Assembly: GCA_037190145.1 (NCBI GenBank)
Contig: JBBCJU010000006.1
Coordinates: 1-64,000 of the forward strand
Length of the DNA stretch: 64,000 bases
Source: 55-13 sp037190145
Lineage (GTDB): Bacteria > Armatimonadota > Fimbriimonadia > Fimbriimonadales > Fimbriimonadaceae
Direction: 5' to 3'
The position numbers and the translations under genes were made by a program. The notes under the pieces were generated by a model. The model saw only the letters and a program-made list of their open reading frames with translations, was not told where the DNA came from and searched no databases. Below are positions 16,743 to 26,045 of the stretch, one piece after another (the first letter of the stretch is position 1; each line of letters begins with the position of its first letter).

Positions 16743-17668
16743 GGCGCATAGTATCGATACATCGGATGTCGATAAAAACGACCAATAACAGAGGCTATTT
16801 TAAATGACCTTCGCAATTTTTTACTTTGAGATCTGCTGAAAACCTGGATAGGACCTTCGATATATTTTAGCCAAGCTTCACATTGCTTTTGGGGTGGCAT
16901 ACCTTTAAGGGCAGCAGAAACAAATCCTCCACGCCATGGCTTAGACTTTCCCGCCGCATGACTAAGTAGGTAGCCATTCTTGTCAAAATCCATTGCACTT
17001 CCATCAAGAATGGATAGGGGGTATTGGTTTGTAGAGATTGCTGTGTTCAGCGCTGCTTGATCCATTAACTTCCAAGGATTTTCGGGTGAGTAGTTTTGGA
17101 AATTTACTAAATCGTGTCCGTCCCCTTCAAGACTGTCAATCACCTTTGCCCAGTCTGCAATCAGCCCTATGTACCGTGAGGGTAATCCAATGAAACCACT
17201 GTTAACATATTCATCAAGGCTTCTTGTTTGTTCGAGATTACATTTCGATGCTTGTTGTGACCAAGCTAATCGAAAGGGATGAAACTTTGAAAGTCGTTGT
17301 GTATGTTCTACTACTACACATGAATTTCTACAAAAATTCTCAATGATCGACCATTTACCATTTAATACAATATCTGTATCGGCAAAAAATATATGTTCTG
17401 GTCTATGGATTAAATTATTGCTTATAAGGAAATGAGGCTTTCGTCGTGCTAAATGAATATCTTCATTTAGCCTTGTAAAGCTCAGCGAGATGTTATCGGA
17501 CAAACGATATTCTTGAGAATCTGACTGCAGCGACGACGACCAGCGCGGGGGTGTCCCATTATAGCCAATAGAAATCAATCCATGAAATCCGTGCAATTCT
17601 AGTGAATTAATCAAAGCGCCAACGCCAAGGTCATGGTCACCGCTAGTTAGAACACAGAGAAGATTCAT
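16739..17668 (-). CDS. GT-A-type glycosyltransferase (second of a tandem pair)
   Basis: A 309-aa paralogue of the gene just downstream. It opens NLLCVLTSGDHDLGVGALINSLE and has the metal motif HIFFADTDIVL (D97-x-D99). It shares EYVNSGFIGL, LMDQAALNTAIS and a C-terminal LLSHAAGKSKPWRGGFVSAALKGMPP...IGRFYRH. It is noticeably AT-rich compared with most of the window, as are its neighbours, which suggests acquisition by transfer. Likely adds one sugar in surface glycan synthesis. Confidence 0.8.
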   Translation of the reverse strand: MNLLCVLTSGDHDLGVGALINSLELHGFHGLISIGYNGTPPRWSSSLQSDSQEYRLSDNISLSFTRLNEDIHLARRKPHFLISNNLIHRPEHIFFADTDIVLNGKWSIIENFCRNSCVVVEHTQRLSKFHPFRLAWSQQASKCNLEQTRSLDEYVNSGFIGLPSRYIGLIADWAKVIDSLEGDGHDLVNFQNYSPENPWKLMDQAALNTAISTNQYPLSILDGSAMDFDKNGYLLSHAAGKSKPWRGGFVSAALKGMPPQKQCEAWLKYIEGPIQVFSRSQSKKLRRSFKIASVIGRFYRHPMYRYYAP

Positions 17669-18037
17669 TTTGTCACGTTAATTATGTTATTTTGGACAGT
17701 TCGAGTTTTCAAAATTTGCCGACTGGCTTATCTCGTCTAATGTGGGTAAAGACATATAAGAATATTTTATATAAATGCAACCTCGGAAGGTGCATTGCAT
17801 TGGTTTAATCTGTCGTTGCAGGACGCGCATCTTTTAAAATTGTATGGGTTGATACTTTCCCCTTTTGTGTAAGTGTAGGTCATGATGATGTTTTACTTCT
17901 CAAAATTTACAATCATAGAGAACGTTAATTGTCTTCGGGGTTTAAATCATTAAGAACTGAAAATGATTTCACGATTCTAATACCGTAATATCCTTTAGTG
18001 CTGAATACGCGAATTCTAGTTACCTAGTGGATCAACT
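17669..18037. other. AT-rich intergenic region within the polysaccharide locus
   Basis: About 369 bp with no supported reading frame on either strand. It separates the tandem transferase pair from the GT2 gene and probably carries a separate minus-strand promoter for the pair. A weak short hairpin (ACCTCGGAAGGT, around 17781-17792) is the only structure noticed. Confidence 0.5.
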
Positions 18038-18952
18038 TCAAAAACTGTGTGTTTTTGTAATTAAGCCTCTAGTGCCCCTTCCTAGTTCATGTATACCATA
18101 GCCTATTTCTCCTATGATGATTCCTTGGAGAGATGTGGAAGGTTTATGTAAAAGTTTGAGAGGCAGATAGTAAAAAAATGCCTTTAGCCCTGAAAGTGTA
18201 CAACGAATTGCTTGTTTTTTAGATAGTGGTCTCATCATGACGCTAGACCATCCTTTAGCCCATCTGCTTTTTACTTGCCACATAAATGTGACCTTCTCTG
18301 GCCTAATTGCATGTTGTACGCTTGCCTCAGGAATGTAAAGTACCTTGAGGTGTGGCATAGTAGCCCATGCACGTAAAAGTAAATCTGTCTCTTCATGGTA
18401 GCCAAGTTTATTTGTATTCATACCTAAGGAAGTGTTAAATCCACCTAGCTCAATTGCTAAAGTTCTACGAACGATAAAGTTCATTCCTCCAATAGATTCT
18501 TGATCCGTGAGGGGTCTGGATTTATCACCGTAATCGTATTCAGTAACCCATTCGGGCCGAAACCAAGTTGGTGGGGTTTTCATATATAGCGGCAGAGCTG
18601 GTCCACCTATAAAGTCGACATCTGTTTTTGCAGTATGACCTTCAATAGCAGAAATCCAAGAAGGCGAAGCTAGGGCATCATCGTCAATAAAAGCTACGAA
18701 CTCCCCAGAAGCTTTAGCTAGAGCTGTATTCCTTGCATGAGATAGTCCTAGCTTCGGTTCGAGTATAAGTTTAACCGGTATCAATTGTTGAGCACGCTCA
18801 ACAATTTCGCAAAGTTCGTTCGAGAGAGTATCATCGTTGGACACAATGAGTATTTCCCATTTGCCGCTAATGGTTTCTTGCTTGGTTAGGGCTGCTAGGC
18901 ACGATTCAACCCAGAGTGGTCTTTTATGTGTACATATCGCGACAGTGATCAT
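18038..18952 (-). CDS. Family 2 glycosyltransferase
   Basis: A 304-aa inverting GT-A enzyme. MITVAICTHKRP is the nucleotide-binding start, VAFIDDDALASPSWI carries the DDD/DxD metal site near residue 92, and GGMNFIVRRTLAIELGGFNTSLG and YHEETDLLLRAW give the acceptor/catalytic (ED-like) region. It lacks membrane-spanning segments. It belongs to the minus-strand surface-polysaccharide locus; the donor sugar is not predictable. Confidence 0.9.
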   Translation of the reverse strand: MITVAICTHKRPLWVESCLAALTKQETISGKWEILIVSNDDTLSNELCEIVERAQQLIPVKLILEPKLGLSHARNTALAKASGEFVAFIDDDALASPSWISAIEGHTAKTDVDFIGGPALPLYMKTPPTWFRPEWVTEYDYGDKSRPLTDQESIGGMNFIVRRTLAIELGGFNTSLGMNTNKLGYHEETDLLLRAWATMPHLKVLYIPEASVQHAIRPEKVTFMWQVKSRWAKGWSSVMMRPLSKKQAIRCTLSGLKAFFYYLPLKLLHKPSTSLQGIIIGEIGYGIHELGRGTRGLITKTHSF

Positions 18953-18986
18953 TATTTCTCAAACTTGTAAGAAGTATGTCGTAGAT

Positions 18987-19811
18987 TTACAACTTAGCCT
19001 TAGGTAAATATTGTTTTAGTCGACGAAGAAGCCTTTGGCGGATGGTTTGCACTGAGGGCACTTGGTTCTCTTTAGTGTAGAAACCTCTTATGTTAAAATC
19101 AATATCTAGATTATGTTTGGTGAAAAGTGGAACGATGTCAGGGTTCCATCGGCCCCTAATAACGCCAGTATGATCATAAGATATTACTTGGCGAGTAGAA
19201 GGCTGAAATTCTTGCTTGTTAAGAGTATAGAAACGTAGTGTGCGTTTATTAAGATCCTGTCCTTTTGCTTCAAATCCCCATGGTGTATCGTTTTCAGAAA
19301 CCAGAGATTTGAGAGTTTGGGTTTGCCACAGTCCAGCTTGAAGTGAAATAAAAAACGGATCTTGCGAATTAATTTGCCACAACAACGGATTGGGCGTAAC
19401 TCCGAAAGGACCATGCCTATCAAAGCTAGTTAACCCAATATGATGTACATGAGTCCTTGTGATCTCCCTTTCCATCATATAAACCGCAAGGTCATCTATC
19501 GTCTTGTGATCCACGATTTCTTTTAGAAAGTAATCTTCTTGTAAATATAAAACGAGGGGAGTTCGTACTTGTTCTAGTCCTTTAATGAGGCAGTGTCCCC
19601 AAGTTTGTTTCTTTGCATGCGGCTTTCGTGAAACTTGCGTTGACTGAATATTCAGTGAAGGGAAATCATATGACTTTGTTTCTGTGTTTAATATTATCTT
19701 GGCAGAGCAGTTTGGCCAATAGTGAGAAAAAAGCTTGAAAAATGGTAGCCAGCAATCTTCAAACTTATCTGTTGAATTTACAAAGACTGTATAAGGTGTA
19801 GTTGGGTCCAT
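18987..19811 (-). CDS. Putative glycosyltransferase-like protein
   Basis: A 274-aa protein of the polysaccharide locus that I cannot assign firmly. It begins YTVFVNSTDKFEDCWLPFFKLFSHYWPNC, like uncharacterised GT-A-fold proteins, and contains LVLYLQEDYFLKEIVD, where E-D may play the role of a DxD motif. AGLWQTQTLKSL and NDTPWGFEAKG resemble acceptor-side segments. It lies 30 bp downstream of the Wzt gene, in the same direction. Confidence 0.6.
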   Translation of the reverse strand: MDPTTPYTVFVNSTDKFEDCWLPFFKLFSHYWPNCSAKIILNTETKSYDFPSLNIQSTQVSRKPHAKKQTWGHCLIKGLEQVRTPLVLYLQEDYFLKEIVDHKTIDDLAVYMMEREITRTHVHHIGLTSFDRHGPFGVTPNPLLWQINSQDPFFISLQAGLWQTQTLKSLVSENDTPWGFEAKGQDLNKRTLRFYTLNKQEFQPSTRQVISYDHTGVIRGRWNPDIVPLFTKHNLDIDFNIRGFYTKENQVPSVQTIRQRLLRRLKQYLPKAKL

Positions 19812-19841
19812 TATTTTCCTTCTATCTACGGATAACCAGAT

Positions 19842-21119
19842 TTACATGGTCTCAAGCTTGGTTGCAATATTTCTGATGACGCTTGGTTTAATGTTCGTAG
19901 TCTCCCAAATTTGATCTTGGAAAAAACTTCCACTGTATTTGCTACTGGCTAACTTGCCTGTTTTGAAAAAGTCACCGGATGTAACCGTTAAGAGTAAGGC
20001 ACTTTCGTTTGTACTGATGCTCTTTTTGGAATACCCGTCTTGGCCTTCAAAAAGGAGTACATCAAGAGTGTACTCTCCAGGTGTCAGCGCGAGCTTTGGC
20101 AGTGTGCAGTTAAACCGATGGGTGCCTGCTTCAAGGCTAAATAGGTTGCCGGCAATTTCACTGTTGAGCAATGTAACTATGGTTGCGTCATCCCTTAAGA
20201 CTCTAATTTCTATCGAAGCAAGCAGTATTGGTTTTGGTAAGTTGTAAGTTACTTGTAGTGTAAGGTCAGAGCCTGATATGGCGACATGAGCCCTGCCCTC
20301 AGAAGCATAATCAATTGCTATTATTGTAGGCTTGTCTGTATGTGATTTTGTGTTGAAGTCTATAGATACGGCCTTACTGGCATATTCCTGCATGGCTTGA
20401 TGTGGTGAAAAAACACCTTCTAAAGTGCCTTGTTTTAGTAAAAGACATTGAGTGCAAAGAGCTTGAATCATTACTGGGTTATGGCTGACAACCAAGACGG
20501 TTCGTCCTCCTTCCCGACTCACATCCTGCATCTTCCCAAGGCACTTCTTCTGAAACTGAGCATCGCCTACAGCAAGAACCTCATCCACAATCAAAATCTC
20601 AGGATTCAAGTGTGCCGCGACGGCAAACGCCAGGCGAACATACATTCCAGAACTATAGCGCTTGACGGGGGTATCCAAAAACTTCTCAACTTCGGCAAAA
20701 TCGACGATTGCATCGAACTGGCGTTCGATCTCTCTTTTTCGCATTCCCAAAATCGCGCCATTCAGAAAGATATTTTCCCGGCCCGTGAGCTCAGGGTGGA
20801 AGCCGGTTCCTACCTCTAGCAGAGAGCCGACTCGACCATAGAGGTGAATTTCCCCGGAAGATGGTTCGGTAATGCGGGATAGAATTTTAAGGAGCGTGGA
20901 CTTACCAGCGCCGTTGCGACCGATGACCCCCAACACCTCGCCCTTCTTAACGTCGAAGGAAACATCATCCAGAGCCTTAAAGGTTTCGACTTCGGTCTTC
21001 TTGAACAGCCCTTTTACGGAGCTGGCTACTGCATCGGTGACACGATTGTGCTTCTCCGCGTTGTGAAGAATCTTGTATTCTTTGGTTAGCCCGCGAACAC
21101 TTAAAGCGATGTCACTCAT
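19842..21119 (-). CDS. wzt: Polysaccharide ABC exporter ATPase with C-terminal glycan-binding domain (Wzt-like)
   Basis: A 425-aa ATPase that powers export of an undecaprenyl-linked glycan. Residues ~1-250 form the nucleotide-binding domain: Walker A GRNGAGKSTLLKIL, the Wzt/TagH-specific GSLLEVGTGFHPELTGRENIFLNG, the signature KRYSSGMYVRLAFAVA and Walker B ILIVDEVLAVGDAQF. Residues ~265-420 are an added beta-sandwich (SIEIRVLRDDATIVT...TPGEYTLDVLLFEG) like the O-antigen-binding Wzt C-domain, which reads the glycan end. The ATG at 21117-21119 has AGGAGG five bases upstream. The permease gene is directly upstream. Confidence 0.92.
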   Translation of the reverse strand: MSDIALSVRGLTKEYKILHNAEKHNRVTDAVASSVKGLFKKTEVETFKALDDVSFDVKKGEVLGVIGRNGAGKSTLLKILSRITEPSSGEIHLYGRVGSLLEVGTGFHPELTGRENIFLNGAILGMRKREIERQFDAIVDFAEVEKFLDTPVKRYSSGMYVRLAFAVAAHLNPEILIVDEVLAVGDAQFQKKCLGKMQDVSREGGRTVLVVSHNPVMIQALCTQCLLLKQGTLEGVFSPHQAMQEYASKAVSIDFNTKSHTDKPTIIAIDYASEGRAHVAISGSDLTLQVTYNLPKPILLASIEIRVLRDDATIVTLLNSEIAGNLFSLEAGTHRFNCTLPKLALTPGEYTLDVLLFEGQDGYSKKSISTNESALLLTVTSGDFFKTGKLASSKYSGSFFQDQIWETTNIKPSVIRNIATKLETM

Positions 21120-21149
21120 GCGCACCTCCTATGGATCGCTGGATTCATG

Positions 21150-21989
21150 TTAGATAACATCCGCAAACCTCCGCTCTGTTCGTTGAAACATCATCGCACC
21201 GAAGATGAAGAGCAAGATGCTTGCCACCGCGCTGTAAACGACGGAACCCCAGTTTTGTACCGGAGTACCGAGTGCCGCCCATCGGAATGATTCCACTACC
21301 CCAGCCATCGGGTTAAAGTTGACCACGGCTTGAGCTGCAGGCGGCAAGGCAGAGACGGCATACGCCACTGGAGTTGCCCACATCAAGAAATTGATGAAAA
21401 CAGGAATGACGTACTTGACATCACGAAAAGTGACATTCAAAGAAGCCGCCCACAGCCCGATCCCAAGCGCCATGAGGATAGCCATGAAGAGCGCCACCGG
21501 CAGGAAAAGCAGTCCAACATGAGGGGGAATGCCGTAAATGACCATCAACGCAATCATGAGTGTGCTGGCCACGGCAAAATCGAGCAAGACTCCATAGATA
21601 GTAGAGAGCGGCAAAATCATCCGCGGGAAGTAAATCTTGCTGACTAGGTGGGCATTGCCAACCATCGAGTCGCTAGCCTTTTGCAAAATTTGCGCAAAGA
21701 CGTTCCATACCATCAGTCCGGCAAAACTAAATGCGAAGTAGGGAACCTTGTCGCTCCCCGTGGAGAGTTTTGCTACAGATCCAAAGATGAAGGTGAAAAG
21801 CCCAGCCCCAATTAGAGGCTGCAACACCACCCAAAGCACTCCAATGGCGGTCTGGCGATACCGTAGCTTTACATCTCGGGTTGCAAGAGTGTTCAGAAGG
21901 TCTCGGAACTCCCAAAGCTCACGAATCGGCAAGGCTTGCCACCCACTCTTCTTGCGAATGATTAGGTGGGGAATAGCTTCTTCACTCAT
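21150..21989 (-). CDS. wzm: Polysaccharide ABC exporter permease (Wzm/TagG-like)
   Basis: A 279-aa ABC-2 permease with about six membrane helices. LWEFRDLLNTLATRDVKLRYRQTAIGVLWVVLQPL is the typical cytoplasmic N-terminus, with QTAIGVLWVVLQP the family hallmark; NVTFRDVKYVIPVFINFLMWATPVAY is also conserved. Together with the ATPase encoded 30 bp downstream it should flip the completed glycan across the inner membrane. Its start lies 3 bp after the stop of the Wzz/kinase gene, so the three genes form one operon. Confidence 0.93.
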   Translation of the reverse strand: MSEEAIPHLIIRKKSGWQALPIRELWEFRDLLNTLATRDVKLRYRQTAIGVLWVVLQPLIGAGLFTFIFGSVAKLSTGSDKVPYFAFSFAGLMVWNVFAQILQKASDSMVGNAHLVSKIYFPRMILPLSTIYGVLLDFAVASTLMIALMVIYGIPPHVGLLFLPVALFMAILMALGIGLWAASLNVTFRDVKYVIPVFINFLMWATPVAYAVSALPPAAQAVVNFNPMAGVVESFRWAALGTPVQNWGSVVYSAVASILLFIFGAMMFQRTERRFADVI

Positions 21990-21992
21990 CGT

Positions 21993-24005
21993 TTAGGCAG
22001 CACCATTCATAGCGACACCCAAGACGCGGGCGTTGGCTTGACGTAGCGACTCAAGGCCCTTTCGGATGGCCACTCGCTTTGTGGAGCCGGCTTTGGCTAC
22101 ATACAGGACAGATTCGGCAACGTTGGCCAAGACCAAGGCATCTGCTCCGGCCATTGTATTAGGTGCATCCACAATAATAAGATCGGAACTATCAGACATA
22201 TTCTTCATGAACGCTGTCATTTCTGGTGAAGCAAAAAGCTCAGCCGGGCTTTGCACCTGAGATCCACAGGTGAGGACAAAGAGTCCTGGTACTGCGGTGG
22301 AGTGCAGGCTTTCTTCAAGCGTTGCGTGTCCGAGCACGACATCGCTTAGGCCAGGTTTACCGGCGATATTCATCTTCTTGTGAATCATCGGATAGCGCAG
22401 ATTGCCATCAATGAGGATAACGCGTCGGCCTTCGCCCGATGCAGCAACCGCAAGGTTACAAGCAAAGTCGGTCTTACCCTCAGCTGGTCCACTACTGGTG
22501 ACCACAATCGATTTTGGCGGACTCTCCAGTGTAGAAAACAGTAAGTTAAACCGCAAGACGCGGAAGTTTTCCAGCAAGCGATCATTCAGCGGAGCAATGG
22601 CACCACTACTCTTGCGACCAGGCAGGGCAGGGATGTTTCCGAGGGCGGGAAGTCCGGTAAGAGTGTGGATTTCATCACTCGACGTCACTGTATCTTCGAT
22701 GCTGTCTTTGAGCATTGCGAAGCCAACCGCGAGAAAGGCTCCCATGAGGATAGCAATTCCCAAATACTGTGCCTCAATCGGCTTGATTACTTCGGGATTG
22801 GATGCAACAGACATCGTCTGAACCAGATCCTTGGCGGACTGGTGTTTGATTTGGAAAATACGCAGAGTGTTGCTGAGGTTTTCGATATTGTTTTTCTTGC
22901 CCTCAACAGCCTTTACAAGATCGCTCTCTCCGCCTTCAACCTGCTCGTAACCTTGCAATGCGGTTTGGCTTTGGCTTAGCCATCTTTCTGACTCGGCAAG
23001 TTCTTTTTGGGCTACATCCAGCTTTACACGAGCGGCTGCGATCTGGTTGTTGTAGGAATCGATCATCGGGTTGATGGTCGAAGAGTCGTAACTAAGGATT
23101 TTCGGAAGGTTAGCCAGTTGCTTTTTCTTAGCCGCAAGACGAGTGTCTAGAGCAACGATGGATTCGTGATCATCCAGGTAAGTCTTTCGCAGGACACTGC
23201 GCTCGGCTTCCAAGTTAGCAATCTCCGTCTTGAGTCCCTCAATTGCCGCAGTGTTTTCTTGCTGGGCACCGGTGTTCTTTCTGCTCTCAATCTTGGCTTT
23301 CTCTTGCTGAAGCGCGAGAATCTCTTGCTGAATAATGGAGATGTTTGACTTAGCTTTACTAACCGCAACTTCAGCCTCATCAACTCGAGCGCCTTTGTTT
23401 TGGACTTGACCGGGGAGAGGGAGTAGACCATGCTCTCGCCGATACTCTCTCAGCTTTTTCTCGTCATCACGCAACTGCTCTTGTTGCTCATCAATCTTGT
23501 TGCTGGTGGCTTGGATGGACTTCTGTACAGCTTCTCGGCGGTCTTCTGTGATATAAGCGGAATAGACCTCTGGAAGTGTTTTAGCCAGTTGAGAGGCAAC
23601 AAAAGGGTCAGTGGATTCTACAGCAATAGCAAGAACGTTCGTGTCCTTGATGGAGTTAACCTTAACTCTTGGAGACTTTCCACCTAATGTTGCCGGATTG
23701 ATACCCGCCGCTTCATACGCTCGATTCACCATGAACTGGCTTTGGAGAAGCTGAATCTGGTTGGGTATCGCCAGCATTGGAATCGGAAGCTCCATGATGG
23801 CAACAGGGTCATTTGAGTTGTTTGAATTTCCACCCCCTTGCTCAATCAAGATGGAAGTATTGGACTCATAGACGGGGGTTGTAAATTCCACTGCTGCAAA
23901 ACCAAGTACGGTGCAGATTAGGAGGATTGAGATCACCCAAACCTTTTGGCGTCGAATCATGCCGAGAAAGTCTTTAAGGGTTAGAGGTCTTAGGTTAACG
24001 TCCAT
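21993..24005 (-). CDS. Wzz/GumC-type chain-length protein fused to a bacterial tyrosine-kinase-like ATPase
   Basis: A 670-aa inner-membrane protein. An N-terminal Wzz domain has a membrane helix (VWVISILLICTVLGFAAVEF) and a long periplasmic coiled coil (~150-390); a second helix is near 420. The cytoplasmic ATPase has Walker A SSGPAEGKTDFACNLA (~508), Walker A' VILIDGNLRYP and Walker B LIIVDAP. Relatives control polysaccharide chain length by cycling phosphorylation of a C-terminal Tyr cluster. Here the protein ends VLGVAMNGAA with no such cluster, and Walker A' has DGN in place of the usual DxD/DAD. It heads the Wzm/Wzt operon. Confidence 0.9.
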   Translation of the reverse strand: MDVNLRPLTLKDFLGMIRRQKVWVISILLICTVLGFAAVEFTTPVYESNTSILIEQGGGNSNNSNDPVAIMELPIPMLAIPNQIQLLQSQFMVNRAYEAAGINPATLGGKSPRVKVNSIKDTNVLAIAVESTDPFVASQLAKTLPEVYSAYITEDRREAVQKSIQATSNKIDEQQEQLRDDEKKLREYRREHGLLPLPGQVQNKGARVDEAEVAVSKAKSNISIIQQEILALQQEKAKIESRKNTGAQQENTAAIEGLKTEIANLEAERSVLRKTYLDDHESIVALDTRLAAKKKQLANLPKILSYDSSTINPMIDSYNNQIAAARVKLDVAQKELAESERWLSQSQTALQGYEQVEGGESDLVKAVEGKKNNIENLSNTLRIFQIKHQSAKDLVQTMSVASNPEVIKPIEAQYLGIAILMGAFLAVGFAMLKDSIEDTVTSSDEIHTLTGLPALGNIPALPGRKSSGAIAPLNDRLLENFRVLRFNLLFSTLESPPKSIVVTSSGPAEGKTDFACNLAVAASGEGRRVILIDGNLRYPMIHKKMNIAGKPGLSDVVLGHATLEESLHSTAVPGLFVLTCGSQVQSPAELFASPEMTAFMKNMSDSSDLIIVDAPNTMAGADALVLANVAESVLYVAKAGSTKRVAIRKGLESLRQANARVLGVAMNGAA

Positions 24006-24110
24006 AGGAATCAGGGTTTGCCGAAAACAATGTATGCAAATATCAGGCCAAAGAGCTTGAACTTATCTTACCTTGGGCTACTTTAAGGTCATGAGCAAGT
24101 TAGGAATCGT

Positions 24111-25442
24111 CTATCGACTCTTAACTTGCTCTACCGAAGCAACCTTAGGAAGGTTTCTCGATTCTTCAGATCGAGAGCGTCGAGCCGTCATTGGCTCAAG
24201 GTGATTATGAGTAACACTCTTTCCTGCGATTGCAAGAAGAATTTCGTGGAGTTTGCCCACTGTGTGCTTAGTTGTGTAATAACTAAGAAAAGCTTGACGA
24301 GCATTGACCGACATATCCGATAGCGAGGCTTGGTCGGCTTGCATCATGCGCAATGCGTTTAGTAGTTTAGTAGGATTTGAAGGCGGAACCACTAATCCGC
24401 ATTCGTGCTGCCTAATAGATAGAGCTAGTTCAGAATCTTCGCTGGCTACGGCTAGAGTCGGTCGTCCCGCGGCCATGATGGAGTAGAACTTGCTGGGAAC
24501 ACAGGTTCCCTCTATACCACTCTCCATCGTCACAAAGCAGACATCCGCAGAGTGCAATAACTGTTCGTACTCTTCTAAGGGAAGGGGCGATAACGTTTTT
24601 ACGTTCGTAATGCTCTCTTCCTGAATTCGCTTCTCTACATGAGGCTTTTTGGCTCCATTACCCACGATGAGAAATTCAAAGTCGGATGCTGGAAGCTGTT
24701 TGGCGCAATCTAGAAGGGCGTCAAAATCATGGTAGCGGCCTAGATTTCCAGAATAAACGACTCTAAGTCTTGTGTGTTCAAGAGCCCGGCTAGTAAGCGG
24801 TGCATATCGAATTCCGTCTTCCGCAAACCCAACGGGCACAACCTCAACTTGTTGATCACCGAGTTTGTAGGCGTTTTTAAGTAGGTCCCGCATGCATCGC
24901 CCAATGGCGACCACTCGGTCACTCCTCTTCATCCAACGCCCTTGCGCTTTAGCCAACATTCTTGATGGCAAGCTGGAAGGATCTACCGCTCCAAGTCGAC
25001 AGGCTCTATCCGGTTCAAGGTCATAAACCAAGTAGGCATAGGGGGTCCTCTTTAACTTGTTGATGATGTACGCAGCCATCGGCATGAATGGCGGGGCAGA
25101 TGTGACCAGAATCACATCGTATTTCTTTTTGACTAAGAGTTTTATTGCTGCCTTAAGCGATAGGATAACGTTGCAGACGGACCGTTTGCTCACCCCCGCA
25201 CGATTCCAGTCGGGGTAAGAAATTCGCCTAATTTGGATGCCGTCCCAATTTTCATTGGCCTTCATCCTGCTACCGTCGCTATAGGTGAGGGCACCGCAGT
25301 AGACATCAACATCTGCGTTATGCGCTTTCGCCAGATGTGATGCGATGTCGGAAACAGCCTTTCCGGTACCACTATGGTTGTCCGGATAGAAAAACTCGGA
25401 CAGGATGCAAACTTTAAGTTTCGACACGTTACTAGATGCCAT
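24111..25442 (-). CDS. Family 4 glycosyltransferase (WbuB-like)
   Basis: A 443-aa GT-B retaining glycosyltransferase. The N-terminal domain begins KVCILSEFFYPDNHSGTGKAVSDIA, as in WbuB-type enzymes. The C-terminal domain holds LRVVYSGNLGRYHDFDALLDCA and the donor-binding SADVCFVTMESGIEGTCVPSKFYSIMAAGRPTLA, where the conserved E-x7-E region contributes Glu. The last ~30 residues are basic and low in complexity. It is the upstream member of the surface-polysaccharide locus; 105 bp separate it from the Wzz/kinase gene. Confidence 0.9.
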   Translation of the reverse strand: MASSNVSKLKVCILSEFFYPDNHSGTGKAVSDIASHLAKAHNADVDVYCGALTYSDGSRMKANENWDGIQIRRISYPDWNRAGVSKRSVCNVILSLKAAIKLLVKKKYDVILVTSAPPFMPMAAYIINKLKRTPYAYLVYDLEPDRACRLGAVDPSSLPSRMLAKAQGRWMKRSDRVVAIGRCMRDLLKNAYKLGDQQVEVVPVGFAEDGIRYAPLTSRALEHTRLRVVYSGNLGRYHDFDALLDCAKQLPASDFEFLIVGNGAKKPHVEKRIQEESITNVKTLSPLPLEEYEQLLHSADVCFVTMESGIEGTCVPSKFYSIMAAGRPTLAVASEDSELALSIRQHECGLVVPPSNPTKLLNALRMMQADQASLSDMSVNARQAFLSYYTTKHTVGKLHEILLAIAGKSVTHNHLEPMTARRSRSEESRNLPKVASVEQVKSR

Positions 25443-25754
25443 TTCGCCAGATAATCATAAGGACACGGCAATGCGACGTTGCCTGCCTAATAAACCAGAT
25501 GCACCTTTGACCAACTCCCCGGTGAACTTGCGATCAACAAAAGCAAATCTGATGAAACACCGTAAGTTTAGTCCAATCTTGTGCATAGAAGTCTCGGTAA
25601 AAATGCTGGTTCCCGAAACTCCATTGAAATTGAAGAAGATTCTCGTTTCCCAGTGATAGAGTCTGCATCTGCAGATCTCATACCAAAATCGCCTACTACA
25701 AAAAAACGGTGCTCCTAAACTAGAAACACCGTGTACATCAGACTAAGTTTAGCA
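25443..25754. other. Intergenic region with promoter and terminator
   Basis: About 312 bp. It holds the presumed minus-strand promoter of the glycosyltransferase and, at 25700-25732, the terminator of the gene to its right. A plus-strand frame at 25405-25656 overlaps the transferase start and has no protein-like features, so I do not call it. Confidence 0.5.
25700..25732 (-). terminator. Intrinsic terminator after the Pro-rich protein gene
   Basis: On the minus strand ACGGTG (25727-25732) pairs with CACCGT (25706-25711) around a 15-nt loop and is followed by seven Ts (complement of A 25700-25706). It lies 22 bp beyond the stop at 25755. Confidence 0.7.
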
Positions 25755-26036
25755 CTACTGAGGATCAGCATCGCCAGGCTGAGTGGGATCGCCTTCAAGA
25801 ACTAGGTCTCGTTGCTCATCAGCTCCCACCGCCCATTTATAGGCGTTTCCCCCATCCCCCTCCTCGTTTCGAGGTGCGGGGGGTAGGTCTGGCTTTTCCG
25901 GTATAGATGGTGGCACCACCTCAGGCTCAGTGGAAGGAAAGGGCACTTCCGGCTGAGTCGGTACGTCCGGTGGCGGAGGCTGAATAGGTGGCGGGCTTGG
26001 AATCGGATTGGGATCGGTTGGAATATCGGGTCTCAT
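25755..26036 (-). CDS. Proline-rich low-complexity protein
   Basis: A 93-aa protein whose first 55 residues are about one-third proline (MRPDIPTDPNPIPSPPPIQPPPPDV...), followed by a Gly/Asp/Glu-rich tail (EEGDGGNAYKWAVGADEQRD). It has no signal peptide or helix. It lies 9 bp after the stop of the glycine-zipper gene, has an intrinsic terminator behind it and so probably forms a two-gene operon. The function is unknown; such proteins can be extended linkers or scaffold-binding proteins. Confidence 0.65.
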   Translation of the reverse strand: MRPDIPTDPNPIPSPPPIQPPPPDVPTQPEVPFPSTEPEVVPPSIPEKPDLPPAPRNEEGDGGNAYKWAVGADEQRDLVLEGDPTQPGDADPQ

Positions 26037-26045
26037 CTTTGCCTC

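Noticed and set aside
25405..25656. 83-aa plus-strand frame near the glycosyltransferase start
   Set aside because: It overlaps the divergent transferase start, has no ribosome site and shows no protein-like pattern.
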